Shown: positions 53,762 to 63,324 of the stretch, piece by piece | Layout: every line of letters starts with the position of its first letter | How positions within the stretch are numbered: the first letter of the stretch is position 1 | NCBI GenBank assembly: GCA_965205535.1 | Contig: CBDBHH010000005.1 | Coordinates: 3,534,001-3,598,000 of the forward strand | DNA length: 64,000 bases | DNA from: UBA8079 sp965205535 | GTDB taxonomy: Bacteria; Pseudomonadota; Alphaproteobacteria; UBA6615 | Direction: 5' to 3' | The notes under the pieces: model-generated | What the model was told of the DNA's origin: nothing | Databases searched by the model: none | The model's input: only the letters and a program-made list of their open reading frames with translations | Translations under genes and position numbers: made by a program

Positions 53762-54934
53762 CTATTCGGCGGCGTCAGCCGACCATTCAGGGGCTATACC
53801 GGCGGCGGCCTCACCCAGAAGGCGACAACGTATGCCCGTCCCGGCACCCTCACATTGGAAGTTCGTCGCGTAGCTGAAGGCCAGATTGCGTTCCCGGTCA
53901 CAAAAGGCCAACGCGCCGCCCGATCCCAGCTTGCCGAAAGCCTTCATGTTTTCGCCCATGGCGATATAGGGCGGGCTGTTTTGCTCAAACCCAAGCCCCA
54001 TGCGCAACGGCCAGTCAGTCATGTAGCAAGTTCCTTCCCAAACCGGCTGGGCCGCGCGTTCGACGGTTTCGGGTTTGAGCAGCCGCACCCCATCCACCTC
54101 ACCGTTACCTGCAAGCATCGCGTAGATGCGCGCGGCCCCGCGGGCATTGCCGTGGCCGCCGAATGCCGGGAGTTCGCCTTCGCGGATTTCCTTGCAGTTC
54201 AGCAGATCGTCCCGGTCCGGCCGGCCCGACCAGGCACGGTGTAGGTTCGAGCCGGGTTGCGCGCCTGTCGACCAGAACTTGTTTTCCGGGTTGGTGTGCA
54301 TCGTGGCGCACAGCGCTGCTTCTTCTGGTGTCAGGCCCAGATTGTATTCCGCCCCCAAAGGCTCGGAGATTTCCTCGCGCAGGTAGGTGCCGATGGACTT
54401 GCCGGTGACGTTGCGCACCACCTCGCCAAGGATGAAACCGATGTTGATTGTGTTGTACGCCCCCTTGGTGCCGGCCGGGAAAGCGGGCGGCTGGGCGGCG
54501 ATCGCTGCGCATTGCGCCGGGTAATCGAACCAGTCGCCGGGCTTGGCGGCATCCGAGAAAATTGCGCCGCATTCATGGCCCTGCACATGGCGGACAAGAA
54601 TCCCCTCCTTGCCGTTTTGGGCAAATTCCGGCCAATAATCGGCGACCGGCGCATCGAGATCGACCTGCCCCCGGTCGGCCAACATGTGCACTGTCAACGC
54701 GCACATGGCCTTCACGACCGAGTTCATCAGAACGATGGTGTTCTCTTGCCACGGCGCCGTGCGCGCTTCGTCGCGGTGACCGCCCCACAGGTCGACAACC
54801 TTCTCGCCATCCTTGTAGACGCAAACCGCTGCGCCAATTTCCAGCCGGCTTGCGAAGTTTTCGCGAAAGGTCTCTTCAACAGCAGCGAATGCGGGGTCGC
54901 AAATGCCGCCAATTAAAATGTCGGTATTGTTCAT
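53762..54934 (-). CDS. Class C beta-lactamase/esterase-type serine hydrolase
   Basis: The 390-residue protein has the serine beta-lactamase/EstB fold: nucleophile S72 in SVVK (S-x-x-K) and Tyr in AYNTIN (Y-x-N). The third motif, usually HxG, reads FGKLGSGG. Proteins like this are esterases or amidases of unknown substrate and no signal peptide is seen, so true beta-lactam resistance is unlikely. The ATG at 54934 is required by the ribosome site: GGGAGG lies 6 nt before it, while the ATG at 54940 directly abuts that site. It is divergent from the M24 gene, with 107 bp between. Confidence 0.85.
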   Translation of the reverse strand: MNNTDILIGGICDPAFAAVEETFRENFASRLEIGAAVCVYKDGEKVVDLWGGHRDEARTAPWQENTIVLMNSVVKAMCALTVHMLADRGQVDLDAPVADYWPEFAQNGKEGILVRHVQGHECGAIFSDAAKPGDWFDYPAQCAAIAAQPPAFPAGTKGAYNTINIGFILGEVVRNVTGKSIGTYLREEISEPLGAEYNLGLTPEEAALCATMHTNPENKFWSTGAQPGSNLHRAWSGRPDRDDLLNCKEIREGELPAFGGHGNARGAARIYAMLAGNGEVDGVRLLKPETVERAAQPVWEGTCYMTDWPLRMGLGFEQNSPPYIAMGENMKAFGKLGSGGALAFCDRERNLAFSYATNFQCEGAGTGIRCRLLGEAAAGIAPEWSADAAE

Positions 54935-55041
54935 GATCATCCTCCCACTCCGCGCTCTTCTGGCATGGCACGGAAGCATGGCAGCCTACCATAGAAGAGC
55001 GCTACGATAGGCCAACGGACAACCCAGCGAGGCGGCCCAGA

Positions 55042-56256
55042 ATGACAACCACGATTCGGCGCACGGGCCTGCGCGGGCTCAAGAAGTTGCACCGGGACAT
55101 CATGGCCCAGGAATATCCGCGTTTCTCCGACACGGAGATGCGCAACCGGCGCAAACTGATCGACGGCTGGATGGATGCGCACGAACTCGATCATGTCCTC
55201 GTCTACGGCGCCTGGATGTCGGGACCGGCCGTGGCATTTTTCACCGGCTGGCCCGTGACCGTCGAAGCCGCCGTGATCTTCACGCGTGAACACACGCCGG
55301 CAATGTACATTCAATTTTATAATCACCTGCCCGAATGCCGGCACATGGCGTGGGAAACCGAGGTCCTGTGGGGCGGCGAGCGCCGCACGATCCCTGCCGT
55401 CATCGAGACGATCGAGGCCCGCGGCAAGCCGAACCCACGGATCGGCGTGATCGGTGCCATGCCGTTGGGCGCGATCCAGGCGATCGAGGCCCGCGCCAGC
55501 GCGCTGGTGGATCTCAACGGTGCCTTTTTCGGCGCCCGGCTCGTCAAATCGGATGAGGAAATCGAGTGGTTGCGCATCGGCGCCGCGCTTTCCGATGCCG
55601 GCTACGAAGGCCTCCGCAAGGGTATCCGCATCGGACACAATGAACGCGATCTGGGCAATCTGGTCGAGCGCGCCTTCATGCCGCATGGAGGCACCAACCT
55701 GATTCACTTCTTCGGCGTCACGTCCATGGCCAACCCCGATTGCTGTGTGCCCCGGCAATGGCCGCTCACGCGCGAGGTCGCGACGGGCGACGTCGTGTTC
55801 TCCGAAATCAGCGCCAACTTCTGGGACTATCCGGGTCAGATTTTACGCACATTCACGGTGGGTGCCGATCCCACACCGCTCTACCGCGACCTGCACGATA
55901 CGGCCGACGCCGCGCTCGACGCCATCGTCGCCAAACTCAAACCCGGCACCCATGCATCCGAACTGGTCGCGGCCTCGAGCATGATCGAAGACGCGGGTTT
56001 CACCACATATGACGACCTGATCCACGGCTTCGGCGGCGGCTATCTGCCGCCGGTACTCGGCTCCAAAAGCCGACCTGCCGGTCCGATCCCCGACATCACG
56101 CTGAAACCTAATATGTGCCTCATCGTCCAACCGAATGTCAGCACAACCGACGAGCAGGCTGGCGTGCAGACGGGTGACACGTTCCGGATCACCGAAACGG
56201 GCAGCGAGTCCCTGCACAACGTCGCGCGCGGTCTCGACCGTGTCGACCCCGCCTAA
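55042..56256 (+). CDS. Creatinase-like M24 protein lacking metal ligands
   Basis: The 404-residue protein has an N-terminal creatinase domain (about residues 30-165) and a C-terminal pita-bread domain (about 175-395). The five metal ligands of M24 peptidases (Asp, Asp, His, Glu, Glu) align with E255, Q266, H328, Q363 and G378, so only the His is kept and metal binding is improbable. This resembles creatinase, a metal-free M24 enzyme that releases urea from creatine, more than Xaa-Pro peptidases. It is first in a same-strand run with the ring-opening amidohydrolase (25 bp later) and a cytosine-deaminase-like enzyme. A C-N hydrolase role in that pathway is inferred, not shown. Confidence 0.8.
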   Translation: MTTTIRRTGLRGLKKLHRDIMAQEYPRFSDTEMRNRRKLIDGWMDAHELDHVLVYGAWMSGPAVAFFTGWPVTVEAAVIFTREHTPAMYIQFYNHLPECRHMAWETEVLWGGERRTIPAVIETIEARGKPNPRIGVIGAMPLGAIQAIEARASALVDLNGAFFGARLVKSDEEIEWLRIGAALSDAGYEGLRKGIRIGHNERDLGNLVERAFMPHGGTNLIHFFGVTSMANPDCCVPRQWPLTREVATGDVVFSEISANFWDYPGQILRTFTVGADPTPLYRDLHDTADAALDAIVAKLKPGTHASELVAASSMIEDAGFTTYDDLIHGFGGGYLPPVLGSKSRPAGPIPDITLKPNMCLIVQPNVSTTDEQAGVQTGDTFRITETGSESLHNVARGLDRVDPA

Positions 56257-56281
56257 ACGCCAAGCAACCAAGGAAAAACAA

Positions 56282-57376
56282 ATGGCCATCGACGTCCGCA
56301 AGATCGAAATCAAGTCCGTCTCCGATGCCTCCGGGCTCGACGAATGGGTCGCCTCGGGCGAGGCCGCCGCCGACGAAATCGTCGCCGTCATCGGCAAGAC
56401 CGAGGGCAATGGCGGGGTCAACGACTTCACCCGCATCCTGTCGGACCAGGCCTACCGTGCCGTCCTGATGAACCATGGCAGCCGGTCCGAGGCCGAGATC
56501 AAGGAGATACCGATGGTCTGGTCGGGCGGCTGTGACGGGGTGATCACGCCGCACGCCGTGGCCTTCGCGCGCAACGATGCCACCGGCCCCGACGACAAGG
56601 ACCGGATCGTCATGGGCACCGCGATGAGTGCGGAACTGTTTCCCGAGGATATTGGCCGTCTGGCGATGGTCGAAAAGGTCGCCGACGCCGTGCGCGACGC
56701 CATGGCCGATGCAGGCATCACCGACCCCAAGGATGTGCATTACGTCCAGACCAAGACACCGCTGCTGACGGTCGAGGGCGTACAGGATGCCCACGCGCGC
56801 GGCCAGACCGTCGCCTGCGAGGTGCATGATTCCATGGGTGTGTCCAACGGCACCACCGGGCTGGGTATCGCCGTGGCCCTGGGCGAGATCGAAATGCCCA
56901 GCGAAGAAGACATCTGCCGAAACATGGATCTCTATTCCGCCGTCGCCTCCTGTTCATCGGGTGTCGAGCTGGATCAGGCGCAGATCGTGCTGTTCGGCAA
57001 CAAGGCGGGCGCCGGCGGACGGTATCGGATCGGGCATAGCGTGATGACGGATGCGCTCGACATCGACGGTATTTACGACGCCATCCGCGACGCCGGGCTC
57101 GAACTGCCCGACCGGCCCCGGGCGGAGGATCTGAACGGCAAGGTCGTGAATTGCTTCATGAAGTGCGAGGCCGACCCGAGCGCACGCCTGCGCGGACGCC
57201 GCCAGATCATGCTGGATGATTCCGATGTGCATCATCATAGGCATTCCAAGGCTGCGGTCGGTGGCGTTGCAGCGACGGCCATCGGCGATCCCGCCGTGTT
57301 TGTCTCGGTAGACGCCATGCATCAGGGACCCCAGGGCGGCGGGCCGGTCGTCGCCATCGTCGACATGGGGGAGTAG
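56282..57376 (+). CDS. Barbiturase/cyanuric acid amidohydrolase family enzyme
   Basis: The 364-residue protein is a ring-opening amidohydrolase of the AtzD/TrzD/barbiturase family (Toblerone fold, three repeats). Each repeat offers a Lys-Ser pair at the expected places: K39 (GKTEGNG) with S81 (WSGGCDG), K158 (KTPLL) with S226 (CSSGVE), and K294 (FMKCE) with S342 (VSVDAMHQGP). The C-terminal HQGPQGGGPV motif is typical. The family opens the rings of cyanuric acid or barbiturate. I cannot tell which is used; the next gene favours pyrimidines. The start is ATG 56282 with AAGGA 7 nt upstream. Confidence 0.85.
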   Translation: MAIDVRKIEIKSVSDASGLDEWVASGEAAADEIVAVIGKTEGNGGVNDFTRILSDQAYRAVLMNHGSRSEAEIKEIPMVWSGGCDGVITPHAVAFARNDATGPDDKDRIVMGTAMSAELFPEDIGRLAMVEKVADAVRDAMADAGITDPKDVHYVQTKTPLLTVEGVQDAHARGQTVACEVHDSMGVSNGTTGLGIAVALGEIEMPSEEDICRNMDLYSAVASCSSGVELDQAQIVLFGNKAGAGGRYRIGHSVMTDALDIDGIYDAIRDAGLELPDRPRAEDLNGKVVNCFMKCEADPSARLRGRRQIMLDDSDVHHHRHSKAAVGGVAATAIGDPAVFVSVDAMHQGPQGGGPVVAIVDMGE

Positions 57377-57408
57377 AAGCGCCACATCCACCGCAGGAGA
57401 CCCATCCG

Positions 57409-58650
57409 TTGAGCACAGGCATGATCATTCGAAACGTGGCGCTCTGGGCTCAACCCGGGCTGACTGATCTCGCCATCTCAGGTGGCATCTATGTCGACAT
57501 CGCCGACGTCGATCCTGCCACAGCGATCACCCTCGACGCGGGCGGCCGCCTTTGCGTACCGGGCTTCATCGAACCGCATATCCATCTCGACAAGGTCATG
57601 CTCGCCGACAGCATTCCGGTCAATGTCAGCGGTTCCCTCGACGAGGCCATCGAGATTCTCGGCGCGCGCAAGGAAAGCTACTCGACCGACGACATCGTCA
57701 CGCGGGCAGGCCACATCATCCGGGCCGCCGTTGCCAACGGTGTCACCCGCATGCGCACCCATATCGACATCGATACCGGCTGCGGGCTGACCGCGTTCGA
57801 CGCGTTGCTGGACGTACGTGCTCGGTTCGCGAACCTGATCGAGCTGCAGATCGTCGCCTTCCCCCAGAAAGGCATCGTCGGCGACCCGGGCTGCGAGGCC
57901 TTGCTGCGCGAAGCCATGGATCGCGGCGGCGACCAGATCGGCGGCATGCCTTTTAATGAGCCCGGGCCGCAAGAGAGCCGCGCGCATATCGAGATCGCCT
58001 TCGACATCGCCCGCGAACATGACTGCACCGTCGACATGCATATCGACGAAACCGACGACCCGGACGCGCGCACACTGGAGATGCTTTGTCAGGCCACGAT
58101 CGCCCATGGCTGGCAGGGCCGCGTCGTGGCCGGCCACACTTGCGCGCTGGCCGCCTATCCCGACGCCTATGCCGAGCGGGTAATGGACATGGTCGCGGAG
58201 GCGGACATTCACATGGTGACAAATCCGGCGACCAATCTGATGCTCCAGGGGCGCGAGGATTCTCACCCCAAACGGCGCGGGATCACGCGGGTGAAGGAAC
58301 TGCTGGACCGCGGGGTCAATGTGGCCTTCGGGCAGGACAATCTGCGCGACATGTTCTACCCGTTCGGTCGCGACGACCCACTGGAGCTGGCTTTCCTGCT
58401 GGCCCACGCCGCCCATATGAGCCAGCCCGACGAGATCGAAGCCGTGTTCAACATGACAACGGTAGGCGCGGCAAAGGCTCTGGGCCTGACGGATTACGGT
58501 ACAGAACCGGGTTGCGTGGGCGACCTTGTCGTTCTGGACGCAAAATCGCCGCTGGAAGCGATCGTGGAAAAGCCGGACCGGCGCTACGTGATCCGTCGCG
58601 GGCGGGTGGTGGCGGAAACCGAGACCCGGCGGATGGTCGTCGGCGAATAG
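57409..58650 (+). CDS. Cytosine deaminase-like amidohydrolase
   Basis: The 413-residue TIM-barrel metal hydrolase follows the E. coli CodA pattern: metal-binding HIHLD, Gln in IVAFPQKG, HIDE(T)DD with the catalytic Glu, His in GHTCAL, and the Asp motif FGQDN. It removes an amino group from cytosine, isoguanine, creatinine or another small ring. The start is TTG at 57409, supported by AGGAG 9 nt before it; an ATG at 57421 has no ribosome site. It lies 32 bp after the barbiturase-family gene. Deamination followed by ring opening would make a sensible pathway order. Confidence 0.85.
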   Translation: MSTGMIIRNVALWAQPGLTDLAISGGIYVDIADVDPATAITLDAGGRLCVPGFIEPHIHLDKVMLADSIPVNVSGSLDEAIEILGARKESYSTDDIVTRAGHIIRAAVANGVTRMRTHIDIDTGCGLTAFDALLDVRARFANLIELQIVAFPQKGIVGDPGCEALLREAMDRGGDQIGGMPFNEPGPQESRAHIEIAFDIAREHDCTVDMHIDETDDPDARTLEMLCQATIAHGWQGRVVAGHTCALAAYPDAYAERVMDMVAEADIHMVTNPATNLMLQGREDSHPKRRGITRVKELLDRGVNVAFGQDNLRDMFYPFGRDDPLELAFLLAHAAHMSQPDEIEAVFNMTTVGAAKALGLTDYGTEPGCVGDLVVLDAKSPLEAIVEKPDRRYVIRRGRVVAETETRRMVVGE

Positions 58651-58656
58651 TCTCAG

Positions 58657-61338
58657 TCAGGCCGCCGCGTCCCGGTCCGCGTGATCATCGGGATTGTAAT
58701 TGAGGTTCGGCGCCAACCAACGCTCCGCCGTCTCGACGTCCATACCCTTGCGCCGCGCATAATCCTCCACCTGGTCACGCTCAATCCGGCCCACCCCGAA
58801 ATAACGCGCGTCGGGATGCGCAAAATAGAACCCGGCAACGGATGACGGCGGCCACATGGCGCAACTTTCCGTCAGCGACACGCCGGTTGCCGCCTCGGCA
58901 TCCAGAACTTCGAACAGGGTGCGTTTTTCCGTGTGATCCGGACAGGCGGGATACCCCGGTGCTGGACGGATGCCCTGATATTCCTCTGAAATCAGCTCGG
59001 CGTTCGACAGGTCTTCATCGCGGGCATAGCCCCACAGCTCGGTCCGCACCAGTTGGTGCATCCGTTCCGCGAACGCCTCGGCCAGCCGGTCCGCCAGCGC
59101 TTTGGCGAGGATCGAATTATAGTCGTCATTGTCCTTTTCGAAGCGCGATGCGATCCCATCGATCTCCGCCCCCGCGGTCACGACGAACCCGCCGAAATAG
59201 TCGGCTGCGCCCGTGTCGACCGGCGCAACAAAATCGGAAAGCGCGAAGTTCGGCCGCGCATTGTTGCCGCGCATCATCTGCTGCCGCAGCGTGTGTATCT
59301 CGGCGAGCTCCTCCTCGCGCGCGTCGTCGCGATAGAGCGTGATATCGTCCCCCTGTGCATTGGCCGGCCAGAACCCGACGACAGCACGCGGTTTCAGCCA
59401 TTCCTCCGTCACCATCCGGTCGAGCATTTCCTGCGCATCGTCATACAGATCGCGCGCCGCCTCGCCGACGATGTCGTCCTGCAGAATATCCGGGAATTTT
59501 CCCGACAACTCCCAAGTGCGGAAAAAGGGCGTCCAGTCGATGCAGTCCCGCAATTCGGTCAGATCGAAGCTCTCGAACACGCGGGTGCCGAGGAAGGACG
59601 GAACCGGCGCCTGATAATCTGACCATTCGATCGGAGCGCGGTTGGCCCGTGCGCCGTCTATGGTCTGGCGTTTTGATTCCCGGCCGCTGCCCGCATGTTT
59701 CTCGCGCGCGCTCGCATACTCGGTTTTGATCTCTTCGACAAAGCCGTCCCGCGCCGTCTTCGACAACAGATTGCTCATCACGCCGACGGCCTTGGACGCG
59801 TCGTTTACATGGATGACAGGATGGTCATAGCCGGGGTCGATCTTCACCGCGGTGTGGAGTCGACTGGTGGTGGCACCGCCAATCAGCAAAGGCAGGTCGA
59901 ATTCCTGGCGTTTCATCTCGCGGGCGAGGCTGACCATTTCATCGAGGCTCGGCGTGATCAGCCCGGACACGCCGATGATGTCGACCTTTTCCTCGCGGGC
60001 CGTGGCGAGAATTTTCTCCGCCGGCACCATCACACCCAGATCCACAACGTCGTAGCTGTTGCACTGAAGAACCACGCCAACGATGTTCTTGCCGATATCG
60101 TGGACATCACCCTTAACCGTCGCGAGCAGGATTTTGCCATTTGCCTCCACCGCCGCGCCGGTGGCTTCGCGTTCTTCCTCCATAAATGGCGTCAGATGAG
60201 CCACGGCCTGCTTCATTACCCGCGCACTCTTCACGACCTGGGGCAGAAACATCTTCCCCGCGCCGAACAGATCGCCGACGACGTTCATTCCATCCATCAA
60301 TGGGCCTTCGATCACATGGAGCGGGCGTTCGGCGGCCTGCCGGGCCTCCTCGGTATCCTCCACCACAAAATCGGCGATGCCGTGCACCAGGGCATATTCA
60401 AGTCGCTCGGTCACGGAAGTGTCGCGCCATTCGAGGTTTTTCTCCGCCGCCGCCGCGCCACTGTCGCGATGTTCGTCGGCCACCTCGAGCAGGCGATCCG
60501 TCGCATCCTCGCGGCGGTTGAACAACACATCCTCGATCCGCTCCAGCAGGTCGGCGGGAATATCGTCATAGACCATGATCTGGCCGGCATTGACGATGCC
60601 CATATCCATGCCCGCGCGGATCGCGTGATACAGGAATGCGGCGTGCATCGCCTCTCGCACCGCGTTGTTGCCCCGGAACGAGAAGGACAGGTTTGAAACC
60701 CCGCCCGACACATGGGCGTGGGGCAGTTCGGCGCGGATGCGTTTCGTCGCCTCGATGAACGCGATGGCGTATTCGTTATGCTCTTCGATGCCCGTCGCCA
60801 CCGCGAAGATATTGGGATCGAAGATGATGTCTTCGGCCGGCAGCCCCACCTCTTCGGTCAGCAATTTGTAGGACCGCGCGCAGATTTCGACCTTTCGATC
60901 GGCGGTGTCGGCCTGGCCGTCCTCGTCAAACGCCATGACGACGGTCGCAGCGCCGTAACGGCGAATCTTGCGGGCCTGTTCCAGGAATGGCTCCTCACCT
61001 TCCTTGAGGCTGATCGAATTGACGATCGCCTTGCCTTGCACGCATTTCAGCCCGGCCTCGATCACAGACCATTTGGAAGAATCGATCATCACAGGCACCC
61101 GCGAAATGTCGGGCTCGGCGGCAATCAGGTTGAGGAACCGAACCATCGCCGCTTCGGAATCCAGCATGCCCTCATCCATGTTCACATCGATGATCTGGGC
61201 GCCGTTCTCGACCTGCTGGCGCGCAACCTCGAGCGCCGTATCGTAGTCGCCGACCGTGATCAGTTCGCGGAACCGCGCCGAGCCGGTGACATTCGTCCGT
61301 TCGCCGATATTGACGAACTGGCTGCCGCTCGCGTTCAT
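58657..61338 (-). CDS. metH: Methionine synthase, folate/cobalamin/activation domains
   Basis: The 893-residue protein is the C-terminal three-quarters of cobalamin-dependent methionine synthase as a separate gene. It starts with the pterin-binding TIM barrel (NIGERTNVTGS), continues with the cap and cobalamin-binding domain (DVHDIGKNIVGVV, with the Co-ligating His, about residues 450-465), and ends with the SAM-binding reactivation domain (RPAPGYPACPDH). It takes methyl groups from methyl-THF to cobalamin. The homocysteine-binding part is the upstream gene, overlapped by ATGA (61335-61338). It is convergent with the deaminase gene, 6 bp between. Confidence 0.93.
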   Translation of the reverse strand: MNASGSQFVNIGERTNVTGSARFRELITVGDYDTALEVARQQVENGAQIIDVNMDEGMLDSEAAMVRFLNLIAAEPDISRVPVMIDSSKWSVIEAGLKCVQGKAIVNSISLKEGEEPFLEQARKIRRYGAATVVMAFDEDGQADTADRKVEICARSYKLLTEEVGLPAEDIIFDPNIFAVATGIEEHNEYAIAFIEATKRIRAELPHAHVSGGVSNLSFSFRGNNAVREAMHAAFLYHAIRAGMDMGIVNAGQIMVYDDIPADLLERIEDVLFNRREDATDRLLEVADEHRDSGAAAAEKNLEWRDTSVTERLEYALVHGIADFVVEDTEEARQAAERPLHVIEGPLMDGMNVVGDLFGAGKMFLPQVVKSARVMKQAVAHLTPFMEEEREATGAAVEANGKILLATVKGDVHDIGKNIVGVVLQCNSYDVVDLGVMVPAEKILATAREEKVDIIGVSGLITPSLDEMVSLAREMKRQEFDLPLLIGGATTSRLHTAVKIDPGYDHPVIHVNDASKAVGVMSNLLSKTARDGFVEEIKTEYASAREKHAGSGRESKRQTIDGARANRAPIEWSDYQAPVPSFLGTRVFESFDLTELRDCIDWTPFFRTWELSGKFPDILQDDIVGEAARDLYDDAQEMLDRMVTEEWLKPRAVVGFWPANAQGDDITLYRDDAREEELAEIHTLRQQMMRGNNARPNFALSDFVAPVDTGAADYFGGFVVTAGAEIDGIASRFEKDNDDYNSILAKALADRLAEAFAERMHQLVRTELWGYARDEDLSNAELISEEYQGIRPAPGYPACPDHTEKRTLFEVLDAEAATGVSLTESCAMWPPSSVAGFYFAHPDARYFGVGRIERDQVEDYARRKGMDVETAERWLAPNLNYNPDDHADRDAAA

Positions 61339-62411
61339 GCCGATGCTCCCGTGGCGAGGGTGAACGGTTCGAGCCCGGACAGGCGCATCGCCGTCGGGCG
61401 CTCCGGCACGGCGCGCGGCGCCAGCCCGTCGACGGCTTTCCGGATGGCCGAGATATGGGCCGGCGTCGTGCCGCAGCAGCCGCCGACGATATTCAACAGC
61501 CCCTCTTGGGCCCACTCACGCACGAAACCGGCCGTTTCCTCGGCCTGTTCGTCATATTCACCGAACTCGTTCGGCAGGCCTGCATTGGGATAGGCACAAA
61601 TAAAAGTATCCGCGATCCGGGAGAGCTCCACGAGATAGGGCCGCATACCCTCCGCACCCATCGAGCAGTTGAGCCCGATGGTCAGCGGACGTGCGTGCCG
61701 GACCGAGTTCCAAAATGCCTCGGGGGTCTGGCCCGTCAGGGTCCGGCCCGACAGGTCGGTGATGGTGCCCGAAATGAGAATGGGCCGGCGCTCCTCGGTT
61801 TCCTCGAACAACTCCTCGAGACCGAAGATGCAGGCCTTCGCATTCAGCGTGTCAAAAATGGTTTCGATCAGAAACAGATCGACTCCGCCCACCAGCAGCG
61901 CCCGCGCCGCCTGCTTATAGGAATCCTTGAGCGTGTCGAAGTCGATCGCGCGGAAACCGGGATCATTGACGTCGGGTGAGATCGAAGTCGTCTTGTTCGT
62001 CGGTCCTATGGCACCGGCGACCCAGCAGGTCCGACCGGGTTCATTCTCCATCACCCGGTCACATGCCTCATGGGCCAGTCGCGCCCCTTCGGAATTGATC
62101 TCGACCACATATTCTTCCATCGCGTAGTCGGCCTGGGAGATCGTGGTGGCATTGAATGTATTGGTGGCCACGATATCGGCGCCCACCGCCAGGTAGCTCA
62201 GGTGGATATCGCGAATGGCGTCGGGGGCGGTCAGGTTGAGAATATCATTGTTGCCTGTCAGGTCATTCCCGAGACCTTCGAAATGCTTGCCATGATAATC
62301 GGCGGAGACGAGTTTCAAGGCCTGAATTTCAGTGCCCATCGCCCCGTCCAGAACGACAATGCGCTCGGACATCTCGTCGACCAGCGCCTTCTTGGATCGC
62401 ATCTGGATCAT
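61335..62411 (-). CDS. Methionine synthase, homocysteine-binding subunit
   Basis: The 358-residue protein is the homocysteine S-methyltransferase domain of MetH, made as a separate chain. The zinc-binding cysteines are in GLNCSMG and GGCCGTTP, and DGAMGTEIQ lies near the start. It should work with the separate cobalamin part encoded immediately downstream. The ATG at 62411 overlaps the metF stop as ATGA; a Met at 62402 is less likely. The two-gene form is a stable arrangement with intact motifs in both parts, not a broken gene. Confidence 0.92.
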   Translation of the reverse strand: MIQMRSKKALVDEMSERIVVLDGAMGTEIQALKLVSADYHGKHFEGLGNDLTGNNDILNLTAPDAIRDIHLSYLAVGADIVATNTFNATTISQADYAMEEYVVEINSEGARLAHEACDRVMENEPGRTCWVAGAIGPTNKTTSISPDVNDPGFRAIDFDTLKDSYKQAARALLVGGVDLFLIETIFDTLNAKACIFGLEELFEETEERRPILISGTITDLSGRTLTGQTPEAFWNSVRHARPLTIGLNCSMGAEGMRPYLVELSRIADTFICAYPNAGLPNEFGEYDEQAEETAGFVREWAQEGLLNIVGGCCGTTPAHISAIRKAVDGLAPRAVPERPTAMRLSGLEPFTLATGASA

Positions 62412-63316
62412 GTTGGCTTTGTCTCCGAACCGCCGCCGGTCACGCCCAGATTGCGGCAAATCGCCTGGGTCATGTCCGCGCGGTTCAATGTGTAGAAATG
62501 GAAATTGTCGATGCCGTGAGACCGCAGCTCGAGGCATTGCTCACTCGCCACCCGCTCGCCAACTTCGGCCCGGCCTGCGGGATCTTCGTCCAGACCATCG
62601 AACGCCGCTGCCAGCCAACCCGGCACGCTGGCACCGCACATGGCGGCGAACCGGGTCATGCTCTTGAAATTGCCGACAGGCATGATTCCCGGCACCACGG
62701 GAATCTCGATCCCGGCTGCCGCGACCTTCTCGCGGAACCTCAAGAACGCATCGTTGTCGAAGAAAAATTGTGTAATGGCACGCGTCGCACCCGCATCCGC
62801 CTTGCGCTTCAGGTTTTCGATATCGAAATCGGCACTCGGGGCTTCAGGATGGGTTTCCGGATAGGCGGCGACTGAAATTTCAAACGGGGCGACGGATTGG
62901 AGCCCCGCGACCAGGTCCGCTGCATAGGCATAGCCATCGGGATGCGGTGTGTATCCGGCCTCGCCTTCCGGCGGATCACCACGCAGGGCGACGATATGCC
63001 GAACACCGGCAGCCCAGTAGTCCCGCGCAACACTTTCGATTTCCTCCCGCGTGGCGGCCACACAGGTCAAATGCGCTGCCGCCGTCAGGTTCGCCTCATT
63101 GACGATCCGGGAAACGGTCGAATGGGTTCGTTCACGCGTCGATCCACCCGCGCCGTAGGTGACCGAAACAAAGGACGGATCAATCGGCGCGAGATCACAG
63201 ACCGTGTTCCACAGTGACGCTTCCATCTCCGGGGTCTTCGGCGGAAAGAACTCGAAACTGACAGAAACCTGGCGGTCGGTTTCGACCTGTTCAATATTGT
63301 CTGTGTCGGATGCCAT
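62408..63316 (-). CDS. metF: 5,10-methylenetetrahydrofolate reductase
   Basis: MetF (302 residues) is the FAD enzyme that makes 5-methyl-THF for methionine synthase. It has FEFFPPKT near residue 20, a SVTYGAGG motif with the FAD-binding segment after it, RGDPPEG and the ITQFFFDND loop. The Met at 63316 gives the normal length; a further upstream in-frame start would overlap the regulator gene. Coupled by ATGA to the homocysteine-binding subunit and 8 bp after the ArsR-methyltransferase gene, it sits in one operon. Confidence 0.95.
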   Translation of the reverse strand: MASDTDNIEQVETDRQVSVSFEFFPPKTPEMEASLWNTVCDLAPIDPSFVSVTYGAGGSTRERTHSTVSRIVNEANLTAAAHLTCVAATREEIESVARDYWAAGVRHIVALRGDPPEGEAGYTPHPDGYAYAADLVAGLQSVAPFEISVAAYPETHPEAPSADFDIENLKRKADAGATRAITQFFFDNDAFLRFREKVAAAGIEIPVVPGIMPVGNFKSMTRFAAMCGASVPGWLAAAFDGLDEDPAGRAEVGERVASEQCLELRSHGIDNFHFYTLNRADMTQAICRNLGVTGGGSETKPT

Positions 63317-63324
63317 GGGTCTTC

